Positions 37,911-46,542 of a stretch of 64,000 bases of DNA are shown in pieces. The first letter of the stretch is position 1. Every line of letters begins with the position of its first letter. The position numbers were made by a program, and so were the translations under genes. Source of the DNA: Leptospira haakeii (GTDB taxonomy: Bacteria; Spirochaetota; Leptospiria; Leptospirales; Leptospiraceae); contig NZ_NPEG01000001.1 of NCBI RefSeq assembly GCF_002812045.1, forward strand, positions 310,001 to 374,000, given 5' to 3'. Below the pieces are notes generated by a model that was given only the letters and a program-made list of their open reading frames with translations, was not told the origin of the DNA and did not search any database.

Positions 37911-38429
37911 ATGCCGACCATTTTGGATTTCGTTCATAGCGTTTTTACCCGGGTTTATCCCAAAGATTCCTTCATATTCAAAGAGGGAGAAGAATCCGAC
38001 GGAAATATGTATTTCCTTTTCCAAGGGCATTTGATGGTCAGCAAGAATCGCCCGGAGGCTGGAGACAAATCCATCAAGGAAGTTTTTCCTGGAGAATTTT
38101 TCGGTGAGATCGCTTTGATTTCGGGAAGAGCGAGAGCGATGTCGGTCCAGGTTCTTTCTCCTTCTGCAAAGCTTGGAGTTCTGAACAAGGGCGTTTTCGA
38201 AAAACTAGAAAAAACAAGTCCTCAATTCTTACTTTTACTTCTCAAAAACACTTTCGAAAAACTGAATCGAGCCGAGCTGAAACTCGAAGCTCTTTATACT
38301 GAGATCCATAAAAAAGAAGAAGAATCCAAAACTACAGAATCTCCGGTAACTGAAAAAGAAGTAGAAGCAGACACTGAAACAACCCAAGACCAAGCTACCG
38401 AAGAAGCTGCAGTAAACAAGGAATCATAA
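37911..38429 (+). CDS. Cyclic-nucleotide-binding domain protein
   Basis: The 172-residue protein has a CRP/cAMP-kinase type cNMP-binding barrel (about 1-110) with the phosphate-binding cassette FFGEIALISGRARAMSV, including the conserved Glu and Arg. A helical then Glu/Thr-rich tail follows, with no DNA-binding domain. It may be a sensor subunit that acts on a partner protein. The gene for a second single-domain cNMP protein starts one base after its stop. Confidence 0.85.
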   Translation: MPTILDFVHSVFTRVYPKDSFIFKEGEESDGNMYFLFQGHLMVSKNRPEAGDKSIKEVFPGEFFGEIALISGRARAMSVQVLSPSAKLGVLNKGVFEKLEKTSPQFLLLLLKNTFEKLNRAELKLEALYTEIHKKEEESKTTESPVTEKEVEADTETTQDQATEEAAVNKES

Positions 38430-38430
38430 G

Positions 38431-38856
38431 ATGGGAATTAATATTTTAGAATTCATCAATAACGTATCCGTTAAAACCTATCTTGCCGGAGAAGATGTTT
38501 TTAAGGAAAAAGATCCTTCCAACGGAATGATGTATTTCGTATTCACGGGCGCTCTGGAAATCAGAAAGTCTTATGACGGAGAAGAAAGAGTGATCCGAAA
38601 TTTAGAACCTGGATCCTTTTTTGGAGAGATCGCATTGATCAATAACGTACCTAGGGCAGCAACCGCAAGGGTGATCACTGAAAAAGCAAAGATAGGTATC
38701 TTGGACCAGGAAATGTTCTATAGGATCGGACAAACAAATCCTAAATTTTTCTCGCTCCTTCTAAATACTACAATCCAAAGATTGGTTTCTGTAGAAGATG
38801 AGATTGCAAAATTAAGTTCAGGACAACCTATCCATCCGATCCGAAACAGGGATTAA
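38431..38856 (+). CDS. Cyclic-nucleotide-binding domain protein (second of a pair)
   Basis: The 141-residue protein is essentially a lone cNMP-binding domain, with FFGEIALINNVPRAATARV as the phosphate-binding cassette and DVFKEKDPSNGMMYFVFTGALEI in the early strands. There is no HTH. It is paralogous to the preceding gene product, and the pair is probably co-translated. The ligand (cAMP or other) is not known. Confidence 0.86.
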   Translation: MGINILEFINNVSVKTYLAGEDVFKEKDPSNGMMYFVFTGALEIRKSYDGEERVIRNLEPGSFFGEIALINNVPRAATARVITEKAKIGILDQEMFYRIGQTNPKFFSLLLNTTIQRLVSVEDEIAKLSSGQPIHPIRNRD

Positions 38857-38863
38857 TTTCCGA

Positions 38864-39301
38864 TCAGGCTACCTTCTTCTTTTTGGAAACCTCTGGCGAA
38901 GGAGTATCCGAAAAGTATCTACTTAACAAAAACGTAAACAAGTAACATTTAGAAACTCCGTGTTTTCTCGCGTAATTGCCTAAAAGATTCCAATCTTCCA
39001 GGTCCGGCCTAAAATTCAGGCGATTCCAATCTTTCTGCCTACCATCTTCCTTTTTTTGATACATCATCAAAGCGGAGTCAGGATTTAGTTTCTCTTGGAA
39101 CTGCAAATCAGGTCCATATAATTCCAATAGATCCTTTAGGCATGTTGCTCCCGGTCGGGATCCGTTCCAGTTCCTGAGATAATTTTTATACAACTTATCC
39201 GGTAATATCAAGGTGCAAACTGGCATGGATTCTCTGGGAGACTTTGCCTTCCAAGATTTACTTTTAATCGGTTTAGGGTTTAATATTAGTTTCAACTTCA
39301 T
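38864..39301 (-). CDS. DUF1564 family protein (Leptospira-specific)
   Basis: The 145-residue protein fits DUF1564, a family known almost only from Leptospira, often in many copies. It has the TLILPDKLYKNYL start, the KKYG-like LELYGP segment, ALMMYQKKEDGRQKDWNRLNFRPDLEDWNLLGNYARKHGVSKCYLFTFLL core and a basic tail. Function is unknown; the FRPDLEDW and helix pattern suggests a small DNA-binding or toxin-related protein. It is convergent with the cNMP genes and divergent from msrA. Confidence 0.82.
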   Translation of the reverse strand: MKLKLILNPKPIKSKSWKAKSPRESMPVCTLILPDKLYKNYLRNWNGSRPGATCLKDLLELYGPDLQFQEKLNPDSALMMYQKKEDGRQKDWNRLNFRPDLEDWNLLGNYARKHGVSKCYLFTFLLSRYFSDTPSPEVSKKKKVA

Positions 39302-39419
39302 ATTCGTCCCGGTCTTAGCCCTGGCTTACCGCTTACGTTTTTTCGCTAGAAATTCGGAAAAATGTTTCCGTGATCCGACTTTCCGGTCTGAATCAAATCT
39401 AATAAGAAAGGAGGATGGA

Positions 39420-39950
39420 ATGTCGGAACAAAAAGGTCTGGAATACGCAGTTTTAGGTGGAGGCTGTTTTTGGTGTGTAGAAGCGATCTACCAATTGGTG
39501 GATGGAGTAGAATCCATTGTCTCTGGATATGCAGGAGGACATGATCCTGCACCAAATTATAAATCAATCTGTACAGGGCTTACAGGTCATGCAGAAGTGA
39601 TCCGAGTTGGATTCGATCCAAGTAAGATCTCCTACAAAAATATTCTAGAAATTTTCTGGGAAGCTCACGATCCTACTACCAGAAATAAACAAGGTAACGA
39701 CGAAGGCCCTCAATATAGAAGTATCATCTTATACGAAAACCAAACACAAAAGGAATTTGCAGAAACTTCTAGAACAGAAGCAGGATCTAAGTTTGCTTCT
39801 CCTATTGTGACCGAAATTGTTGCTTTAGAAAAGTTTTTCCCTGCGGAAAATTATCACCAAAACTATTTCAGACTAAACTCAGGACAGCCTTACTGTCATT
39901 ATGTGATCAGGCCTAAGATAGAAAAATTCCTAAAAAGTAAAACTCACTGA
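39420..39950 (+). CDS. msrA: Peptide methionine sulfoxide reductase MsrA
   Basis: MsrA reduces the S-epimer of methionine sulfoxide in proteins. The 176-residue protein has the catalytic Cys16 in GGGCFWCVEA, then GYAGGHDPAPNYKSICTGLTGHAE and the YHQNYFRLN terminal region. The ATG at 39420 was chosen because AGGAGG precedes it; a longer frame reaching back to 39213 would overlap the DUF1564 gene. Its last bases overlap the convergent histidine kinase stop by seven. Confidence 0.95.
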   Translation: MSEQKGLEYAVLGGGCFWCVEAIYQLVDGVESIVSGYAGGHDPAPNYKSICTGLTGHAEVIRVGFDPSKISYKNILEIFWEAHDPTTRNKQGNDEGPQYRSIILYENQTQKEFAETSRTEAGSKFASPIVTEIVALEKFFPAENYHQNYFRLNSGQPYCHYVIRPKIEKFLKSKTH

Positions 39951-42325
39951 GGTAAAATCACTAAAAACGCAGTACCATTAGAAGAAGTTTCGAATCCTAT
40001 AGTTCCACCGTGGTTTTCCACAATACGTTTTACTATATCCAATCCGAGTCCGGAACCTTCTCCAGGAGCTTTGGTTGTGAAGAATGGTTCGAAAATTCTT
40101 TCTTGTATCGATTCCGGAATACCAGGCCCTGTATCCGAAATCTTAATGCAAATCTTGTCTTTTTCTCTATTACCAACGTTTATTTTTAGAATTCCTTTAA
40201 AGCCCATCGCTTGTGCCGCATTATAGATGAGGTTGGTCCATACATGCAATAGATCATCCGAATATCCTGGAACAATCGGAATCCCCGCTTCATATTCTTT
40301 TATGATCTCAATACCGGACTTCAATTGGTTTTGGTAGATTGTAAGAACAGTATCTATACTTTCTCTAATATCTACAGGAGCTTTAGGTCCACCATTGCTG
40401 AAATGAGAGAAGTTTTTAAGTGCGTATACAATTTTAGAAGTCCTGTCTACCGACATATCCACTAATTTGGAACTTCTACTTGCTTGGATCTCATCCAAGG
40501 CATATTGGATCACTTGTTGGATTTTTTCTCCGGTGAATAATTTCGGGAAATCTTCTAACGCTGCTTCTAATCCGGCTTCAATCAAACCTTCCGCTAAATT
40601 TCTGGATTCTAAAATACCGAGTTCTTTTAATCTAGATTCTAAAATTTTAGTTTTAGCTCTTACTACCTTAGGAGGAATAATTTCTTGGTAGGCTCTTCCT
40701 TTCTTTAATAAAGTTTGGAATTCGATCTTGGCTTCGTTACCCAGATTTTCCAAAACGGAAGCCGCTTCTTGCATTCTATCTAATACACGATCAAAATGGC
40801 TTTTGACAGATTCGTTTGCAGCCCTGATCACACCGATCGGATTATTGATCTCATGAGCAATCCCTGCGACCAACTGTCCAAGAGAAGCCATTTTCTCTGA
40901 AAGTATCAGTTGGTTTTGGGTTTTTTGAAGATGTGCAAGTGCGGATTCTAATTCCGTTTTTTGTTTTTCGATCAATTCGTTCTGAGCGGAAATCTCATTA
41001 TTTAAGATCTTTAATTTTTCCGCTTCCTTTTTGGAAGAAACATCTTTTACCATATTGATCATTCGCCTTTCTCCATCGATCACAGTGAATCGTGTGGAAA
41101 ATTCCACCTGGAGATAACGTCCATCCTTAGTTCTGAATGTTACTTCTTCGTTATGTAAAAATCCGTCTTTTATGATCTTTTCTTTAAAAAACTCTCTCTC
41201 GGTAGAACTCAACCAGATACCAAGCTCCACACTTGTGCGACCGATCGCTTCGTCTCTTGTGAACCCAAGTAATTCGATAAAACCATCGTTAATATCTACG
41301 TATGTTCCATCTTCAAAATTAGAAATAGATGTGGCATAAGGACTTAATTTGAATACTTTAGAGAATAATTCCTGGCTAGCTTTGATCTCTTCGCCCGCGA
41401 TATGTTTTTCGGTAATATCCTGCCCGGTCCCATAACCAATTATGGAATCCTTATATTTCCCTTTAGCCAAAATATATCTGGTTTTTCCATCATCTCCCTT
41501 GGCCTTAAAAATAAATTCAGTGGAGTAAGAAGGATCATTAAAATGTTTTGCTCCTTCCGCAAGGATAGATACGATTCTCTCCTTATCATCCCCTTCTACA
41601 TATTTTTCTAAAAACCGATCCATTAATATAGTAACGGATCCTTTTGCGGTTTTATCCCCAAGCATGATACGATATTCTTTAGTTAAGGTTACTTCCTTAG
41701 TCTCCAAATTCAGAGTGATCCCACCTAATTTGGCGTGGATCTGTGCTCTGGATAATTCTTCTCGTATTTTAAATAATCCTGATAAACCGAATTTCATTAG
41801 GATCCAGGACATGAAGAAGCCGACCGAATTTCCGATGAATGCGGACCATTCTCCAGTTGGAAAACTTGGAGCTGGAATCATCCCTTTGGATTTTAAATAA
41901 ATACTTAAGAGTCCAGTGAAGAAGGAAAGAAGTGCGTAGAATAAAGCTCCGCCTTGTCCTAAAATTAAAGAAGCTAGCACTATAATGATCATAAACTGGG
42001 AGAATGATGTGGCGTAGACCCCACCTTCTCTCATTGATACGATACAAAGGGCCAACCATTGCAGGAAGATCATGATATTTGAGCCGAGTTTAACCCTTCC
42101 TGATTTAGCGAGAAGGTGGCAAATGATCACGGCAGTTGGAATAATATAGAAGGAATAATAAACGTTCTTAGGTTTTTCGGAAATAAGGGGATGAATAATC
42201 CTATATAAAACCGCAACTGTGAAGGTAATATACATCAGACCATAAAGAAGTTTGATCGAAACGTCTTTTTCAGGGTCGGCGGATAATGGAGGATAAATCG
42301 ATCTTTTAAGACGTTGTAGATTCAT
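39944..42325 (-). CDS. PAS-domain membrane histidine kinase
   Basis: The 793-residue protein has about six N-terminal membrane helices (25-190), a PAS-like segment, a second PAS domain (about 318-435, FSKVFKLSPYATSISNFEDG), a coiled coil and a HisKA domain with the phosphorylated His in LVAGIAHEINNPIGVI. A long helical insertion of about 150 residues precedes the HATPase (N-box WTNLIYNAAQAM, DTGPGIP, GSGLGLDIV). No receiver domain or response regulator gene is adjacent, so it is an orphan. Confidence 0.9.
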   Translation of the reverse strand: MNLQRLKRSIYPPLSADPEKDVSIKLLYGLMYITFTVAVLYRIIHPLISEKPKNVYYSFYIIPTAVIICHLLAKSGRVKLGSNIMIFLQWLALCIVSMREGGVYATSFSQFMIIIVLASLILGQGGALFYALLSFFTGLLSIYLKSKGMIPAPSFPTGEWSAFIGNSVGFFMSWILMKFGLSGLFKIREELSRAQIHAKLGGITLNLETKEVTLTKEYRIMLGDKTAKGSVTILMDRFLEKYVEGDDKERIVSILAEGAKHFNDPSYSTEFIFKAKGDDGKTRYILAKGKYKDSIIGYGTGQDITEKHIAGEEIKASQELFSKVFKLSPYATSISNFEDGTYVDINDGFIELLGFTRDEAIGRTSVELGIWLSSTEREFFKEKIIKDGFLHNEEVTFRTKDGRYLQVEFSTRFTVIDGERRMINMVKDVSSKKEAEKLKILNNEISAQNELIEKQKTELESALAHLQKTQNQLILSEKMASLGQLVAGIAHEINNPIGVIRAANESVKSHFDRVLDRMQEAASVLENLGNEAKIEFQTLLKKGRAYQEIIPPKVVRAKTKILESRLKELGILESRNLAEGLIEAGLEAALEDFPKLFTGEKIQQVIQYALDEIQASRSSKLVDMSVDRTSKIVYALKNFSHFSNGGPKAPVDIRESIDTVLTIYQNQLKSGIEIIKEYEAGIPIVPGYSDDLLHVWTNLIYNAAQAMGFKGILKINVGNREKDKICIKISDTGPGIPESIQERIFEPFFTTKAPGEGSGLGLDIVKRIVENHGGTIGFETSSNGTAFLVILPQ

Positions 42326-42478
42326 TCTTAATGCCGTGGACTTTCAAATAAGAATTTCTTACGCGGGATTGAAAAGCGGGATTTAAAAATCCGAATAAAA
42401 TTCAAGTGTGCAAGAACATTTCGTTAATCCGAAATATCTAAATTTTTGATCGATTTATCTCTTATGTATCGGTTTTAA

Positions 42479-43192
42479 ATGAGAACCATGAACTTGCTGA
42501 AAATTTTATTCCCTTCTCCTTTTAAGATCCATAGGCTAGTGGAAGTTCTAAGTATACTTCTATTCTTAGTTTTTTCCGGACTATGTCTGTATGAGTTCGG
42601 AACACTATCCTGGTCGGCTTTCCAAGATACCCCTTGGATTTTTTTATCAGAACTTGTAGCTCTCTTATTCTTAGCTTATATTACTGCTGACTTTCTTTCC
42701 GGTTTTGTTCATTTTTTAGGGGATAGTTTCGGGAACGAATTTACTCCATATATCGGACCCGCTTTTATTTTTCCTTTTAGGGATCATCATGTAGATCCTA
42801 AAGGTATCACTCGACACGATTTTGTGGAGACTAACGGGAATAATTGTCTAGTGTCACTTCCCATTCTTTTGTATTGCTTTTTTGCTCCGTTGGAGAGCGG
42901 AAACTTTCCTTGGGCCAGAACATTTTGGATACTTGTTCTGGTCGGGATCTTTTTCACCAATCAGATCCATAAATGGGCCCACCAAGATGAGCCGAATAAA
43001 CTCATCAAATATATGCAAAAAAAGCGTTGGATACTTTCTCCAGAGCATCATAAAATACACCATACTGCTCCATACGATACGTATTTTTGTATTACGACAG
43101 GTTGGTGGAATCCGCTACTTCATAAGATCCGATTCTTTCCAACTGTGAAGAAGTCGGTGGACTACTTTCTAAATTTTCTGCACATCGGTTAG
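42479..43192 (+). CDS. Plasmanylethanolamine desaturase, CarF/PEDS1 (TMEM189) family
   Basis: This desaturase family introduces the vinyl-ether double bond that turns plasmanyl into plasmenyl lipids (plasmalogens), using oxygen. The 237-residue membrane protein has the characteristic His motifs: GFVHFLGDSFG, FRDHHVDPKGITRHDFVETNGNN (split by family spacing), HKWAHQDEP and the HHKIHHTAPYDTYFCITTGWWN block. About four membrane segments surround them. The two downstream genes encode alpha/beta-hydrolase lipoproteins. Confidence 0.88.
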   Translation: MRTMNLLKILFPSPFKIHRLVEVLSILLFLVFSGLCLYEFGTLSWSAFQDTPWIFLSELVALLFLAYITADFLSGFVHFLGDSFGNEFTPYIGPAFIFPFRDHHVDPKGITRHDFVETNGNNCLVSLPILLYCFFAPLESGNFPWARTFWILVLVGIFFTNQIHKWAHQDEPNKLIKYMQKKRWILSPEHHKIHHTAPYDTYFCITTGWWNPLLHKIRFFPTVKKSVDYFLNFLHIG

Positions 43193-43270
43193 TACGAACA
43201 TCGTTCTTTACTTCAAATTTAGTTTTGAATTTTCCTTGATTCCATTTCGGCAAGGAGGAGGATCGCGGGT

Positions 43271-44335
43271 ATGCTTCGTTTTCTTTTCGCATCCTTCGTT
43301 TGCGTATCTCTAATCGTTTCTTGTTCCGCGAATATCGCGCTAAAAGGAGAGATCCTTCATCCTAAAACCGCAGATGGTTGGGATATTACCCTGGAACATT
43401 TTCCTCCTCTACAAGGAACCGCTAATAAAAAATATCCTGTGATACTCTGTCACGGATTCATAGCGAATCGTATTTATCTTAAGATAAATGAAAAGTCCTC
43501 TATAGTAGCACATCTTCAAAAAGAAGGTTACGATGTTTGGCTTTTAGAGTTAAGAGGAAAACAAGAAGCAGGATCTCCTTCTTTATTCTGGGGAGATAAA
43601 ACTTTTGATTATTCTATCGATGATTATATAAAACAAGATGCGGATGCTGCGATCCAATATGTTCTCAAAAACACCGGTAAAGAAAAGGTAAATTGGATCG
43701 GTCATAGTATGGGAGGTATGCTCCAATACGCAAGACTCGGAAGTTTGGGCGAGAACAGAGTGGCTAACTTCGTGGCGATCGGCTCTCCTGCGGTTATGGA
43801 TCCGCCATCTGACGCTTTAAAATTATGGTCCAGCTTTACCTGGGCATTAAATTTATGGCCTGCAGTTCCAACTGAAACTTGGTCCGGAGTCAGAGGAGGA
43901 ACAGGGCTTCCTATCTTTCCTAAAAGAAGTTTCGAAGAAGTATTTTGGCATGCACCGAATATAGATCCTAAAATTGTTTCCGGGATCTTTACCGATTCCA
44001 TAGCAACAGTTTCCAAAAGAGAAGCAAGACAGATGGATAAAATCGTAGAGACGGGCCAATTCCGTTCGGAAGACGGCAAACTTATCTATTCTCAAGCTTT
44101 CGGAAATATCAAGATCCCTGTACTATTAGTTGCAGGCAGAAGGGACAAACTAGGATTCACATATTCTCTCCGATATGTTTACGACCAATTAGGTTCTACG
44201 GATAAAACCTTATTCGTACTTTCTAAAGGAAAAGGTTTTTCAGAAGACTATGGTCACACTGACCTAGTCGTAGGAAAGAAGGCGGATGACGAAGTGTTTC
44301 CGACTATCATCCACTGGTTGAACAAAAGAAATTAA
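43271..44335 (+). CDS. Alpha/beta-hydrolase lipoprotein (lipase/esterase-like)
   Basis: The 354-residue protein has a signal peptide with lipobox LIVSC (Cys about 18) and an alpha/beta-hydrolase fold. The nucleophile elbow is GHSMGGM, HGF-type oxyanion region VILCHGFIANR, the Asp in VAGRRDKLG, and the His in DYGHTDLV. It should act on lipids or esters at the envelope. AAGGAGGAG lies 12 bases upstream. It is 78 bases after the CarF-like gene and 14 before a second lipoprotein gene. Confidence 0.88.
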   Translation: MLRFLFASFVCVSLIVSCSANIALKGEILHPKTADGWDITLEHFPPLQGTANKKYPVILCHGFIANRIYLKINEKSSIVAHLQKEGYDVWLLELRGKQEAGSPSLFWGDKTFDYSIDDYIKQDADAAIQYVLKNTGKEKVNWIGHSMGGMLQYARLGSLGENRVANFVAIGSPAVMDPPSDALKLWSSFTWALNLWPAVPTETWSGVRGGTGLPIFPKRSFEEVFWHAPNIDPKIVSGIFTDSIATVSKREARQMDKIVETGQFRSEDGKLIYSQAFGNIKIPVLLVAGRRDKLGFTYSLRYVYDQLGSTDKTLFVLSKGKGFSEDYGHTDLVVGKKADDEVFPTIIHWLNKRN

Positions 44336-44349
44336 TTCCGGATCATAAA

Positions 44350-45276
44350 ATGAAATTCAAAAATAAAATCATATTCTTCTTATTTGCCATTCTACTATTT
44401 TTCTCCTGCACAAGATATGCAGTAATTACGGAAGAAGCATTTAAAAATCAGACAGCAAACATAGCGTCTAATGTATATCTGACCAATTTCCTAAAACACA
44501 GCTCGGATTATCCACCTGTTCTACTTTTAGATCCGATCTTAGTGAATAAAAAGTCTTTATATCTTGGAGATTATAACGGACTGATCGGAGTGTTAAGCGG
44601 AAACGGTTTCTCAGTTTTCCTTTTACATTTCGAAGTATACCCCGGATTAGATCTGAAAGAAGTGGGAGAAAAGCTGATCCCTCAAGCAGTTTCTCAAGTC
44701 CAAGGCTTAAGCAATCGTAAAGATTATATTTTAGGTGGAGTCTCAGTAGGAGGCCAAGCAATTCTACATTATATCCGATCCAAAAAAGATCCTGCGATCT
44801 CCAAGGTTTTCTTTTTAGGAACCGGAATGGATTACAAATATAACGATAGTTTCATAGATGATATGAAAAAAGAGAAACGATTCGGAACTGATCTTTCCAA
44901 TTCTTGTAAAAACAAAGATAGTTTTTGTTCTAGATTTATCTCTTTAGACGAAGACAATCCTACTACTTTATATCTTTACCAAACATTATGGAATTATCTT
45001 CCTTCCTTAGAAGAAAACCCGAAAGTTTGGGCCGACTTCGAGTTAATGGATTTTCCGACCCTATTTGTTTCAGGCAAGTTAGATAATATCGCTACTTCTG
45101 AATCCATTCATCCGGTTTATCGTAGAAAAAGAGGTTTCACTCAATTTTTCGAAGCAGGACGAGACAATGGCGGAAAAATAGATTACGATCATCTTTCTTT
45201 ATTCGCACACGAGTCCGCTCCTTCTGATATTTATCAAAAGATAGCAGATTGGTTAGCTAAGAAGAAGGGAGAATAA
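44350..45276 (+). CDS. Alpha/beta-hydrolase-like lipoprotein
   Basis: The 308-residue protein has a lipobox FFSC (Cys about 20) and a hydrolase-like core. The nucleophile elbow is GGVSVGGQA; an Asp is in FVSGKLDNIA and the likely catalytic His in YDHLSLF. It resembles PHA synthase/lipase-type hydrolases only in general fold. It is 14 bases downstream of the larger hydrolase lipoprotein and probably co-transcribed with it. Confidence 0.8.
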   Translation: MKFKNKIIFFLFAILLFFSCTRYAVITEEAFKNQTANIASNVYLTNFLKHSSDYPPVLLLDPILVNKKSLYLGDYNGLIGVLSGNGFSVFLLHFEVYPGLDLKEVGEKLIPQAVSQVQGLSNRKDYILGGVSVGGQAILHYIRSKKDPAISKVFFLGTGMDYKYNDSFIDDMKKEKRFGTDLSNSCKNKDSFCSRFISLDEDNPTTLYLYQTLWNYLPSLEENPKVWADFELMDFPTLFVSGKLDNIATSESIHPVYRRKRGFTQFFEAGRDNGGKIDYDHLSLFAHESAPSDIYQKIADWLAKKKGE

Positions 45277-45297
45277 TCCGAAGTTTTTTATGGATAC

Positions 45298-45361
45298 GCG
45301 ATGTTGGAATTCCAACATCGCATAAACTATAAAATCCTTTGTTTGTAGGAGTTCCTATAAA
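45298..45361. repeat. Two inverted repeats between convergent genes
   Basis: A perfect 24-base palindrome (half-site GCGATGTTGGAA, 45298-45321) is followed 21 bases later by TTTGTAGGA-G-TTCCTATAAA (45342-45361), a near-palindrome that covers the M48 stop codon. They can act as a bidirectional terminator. Confidence 0.7.
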
Positions 45362-46524
45362 CCCAAAGGATTCTTAATTTCTTTCTTCGGTTTTACAGGA
45401 GAACAAAGTCCTCGAATACGATTCCATTCTTTACTCGAAATTCCTAATTTTCCTTTTGGGTAATTCGGATGCGAGATGATATTCTTAACATATTCTATCC
45501 TGTCCTCTGTGGCGGGATGAGAACTTAAAAAATCCGGGATTTTTACAGCTCCATCTTTGGAGACTTCTTCTCCCTCTTGAGGAACCTCGTATTCTTCTTG
45601 GATCCTTTTAAAGAAGGTTAGGAATCCTTCTCCTGTTAGATTCGATTTTTTTAATTTTTCCAAAGCAATCTCATCTGCTTCCGATTCATATTCTCTGGAA
45701 AATTTTTGGTCGTAGATCGTGACGCTTAAGACCTCGTAAAGAGAATCCATGTTTTCCAACATGTCCACTCCCTCGAATCCAGAACCAATTCCTAAAGACA
45801 ATAACACAACATTCCCGGCAGAACGGATTTGTCTGCGAACCCCATGCCTTTTATGAATATGTGCCATCTCGTGAGCCAATACTCCCGCAAGTTCTTCCGG
45901 AGTTTCGGTCTTCTTCAATAACTCGGTAAAAACTACTATGGTACCGCCAGGCATTGCGAATGCATTAAACACCTCGTCATCGATTACGATAATATCATAA
46001 TCAAATGGATCATCAGTATCCTTCAGCTTTTTACTGATCTTCTTCATTGTAGATTTTAAAGCAGGAGACGAACATTCAGAAAAATAATCTCTGACCCATC
46101 CGGACATTACTTCTGATTGTTTTTTATCGTAACTAGTCGGGACAAAAAAGTAAGCATAAGAAAGACCTGCATTATATACTGAAAAAGCTAAAAATGCAGT
46201 TAAAGCCAATGCGCCAAGTTTAAGAGCAAAATGAGCATTCTGCCATAGATCTAAAAGAGGGAATTTATTCTGAGACTTTCTGCCCGCAAGGACAGAACCG
46301 TAACTTTCTTTAGAATAGAATACTACAACGAAACTATACGTAGGATTTTCCGGATTCCTGATCTCTAATCTGAATTCTCTACCTACAGGATCTAAGTTTA
46401 GAATATCGGAATATTGGAAACTAAAGGATTTCTGCTCCGAAAGAAAGACTAGCCTGTCTTTTTCCGGGACAAGATCCCCTTCAAAAGGAATTGCGGTTTT
46501 TCCATCGTATAGTTTATCTTTCAT
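45355..46524 (-). CDS. M48 family zinc metalloprotease
   Basis: The 389-residue protein has an N-terminal domain of about 90 residues, one membrane helix (about 103-127) and an M48 peptidase domain with the zinc motif HEMAHIHKRH and the downstream third ligand in EYESEADEIALEKL. It looks like a BepA/LoiP-type or YcaL-type periplasmic quality-control protease. It is downstream of a DUF898 gene, an arrangement often seen with this peptidase type. Confidence 0.9.
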   Translation of the reverse strand: MKDKLYDGKTAIPFEGDLVPEKDRLVFLSEQKSFSFQYSDILNLDPVGREFRLEIRNPENPTYSFVVVFYSKESYGSVLAGRKSQNKFPLLDLWQNAHFALKLGALALTAFLAFSVYNAGLSYAYFFVPTSYDKKQSEVMSGWVRDYFSECSSPALKSTMKKISKKLKDTDDPFDYDIIVIDDEVFNAFAMPGGTIVVFTELLKKTETPEELAGVLAHEMAHIHKRHGVRRQIRSAGNVVLLSLGIGSGFEGVDMLENMDSLYEVLSVTIYDQKFSREYESEADEIALEKLKKSNLTGEGFLTFFKRIQEEYEVPQEGEEVSKDGAVKIPDFLSSHPATEDRIEYVKNIISHPNYPKGKLGISSKEWNRIRGLCSPVKPKKEIKNPLGL

Positions 46525-46542
46525 GTGTATATTGGACTGGAA

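Noticed and set aside
39213..39419. Longer N-terminus for MsrA
   Set aside because: It overlaps the DUF1564 gene and lacks a ribosome-binding site, whereas the ATG at 39420 has a perfect AGGAGG.
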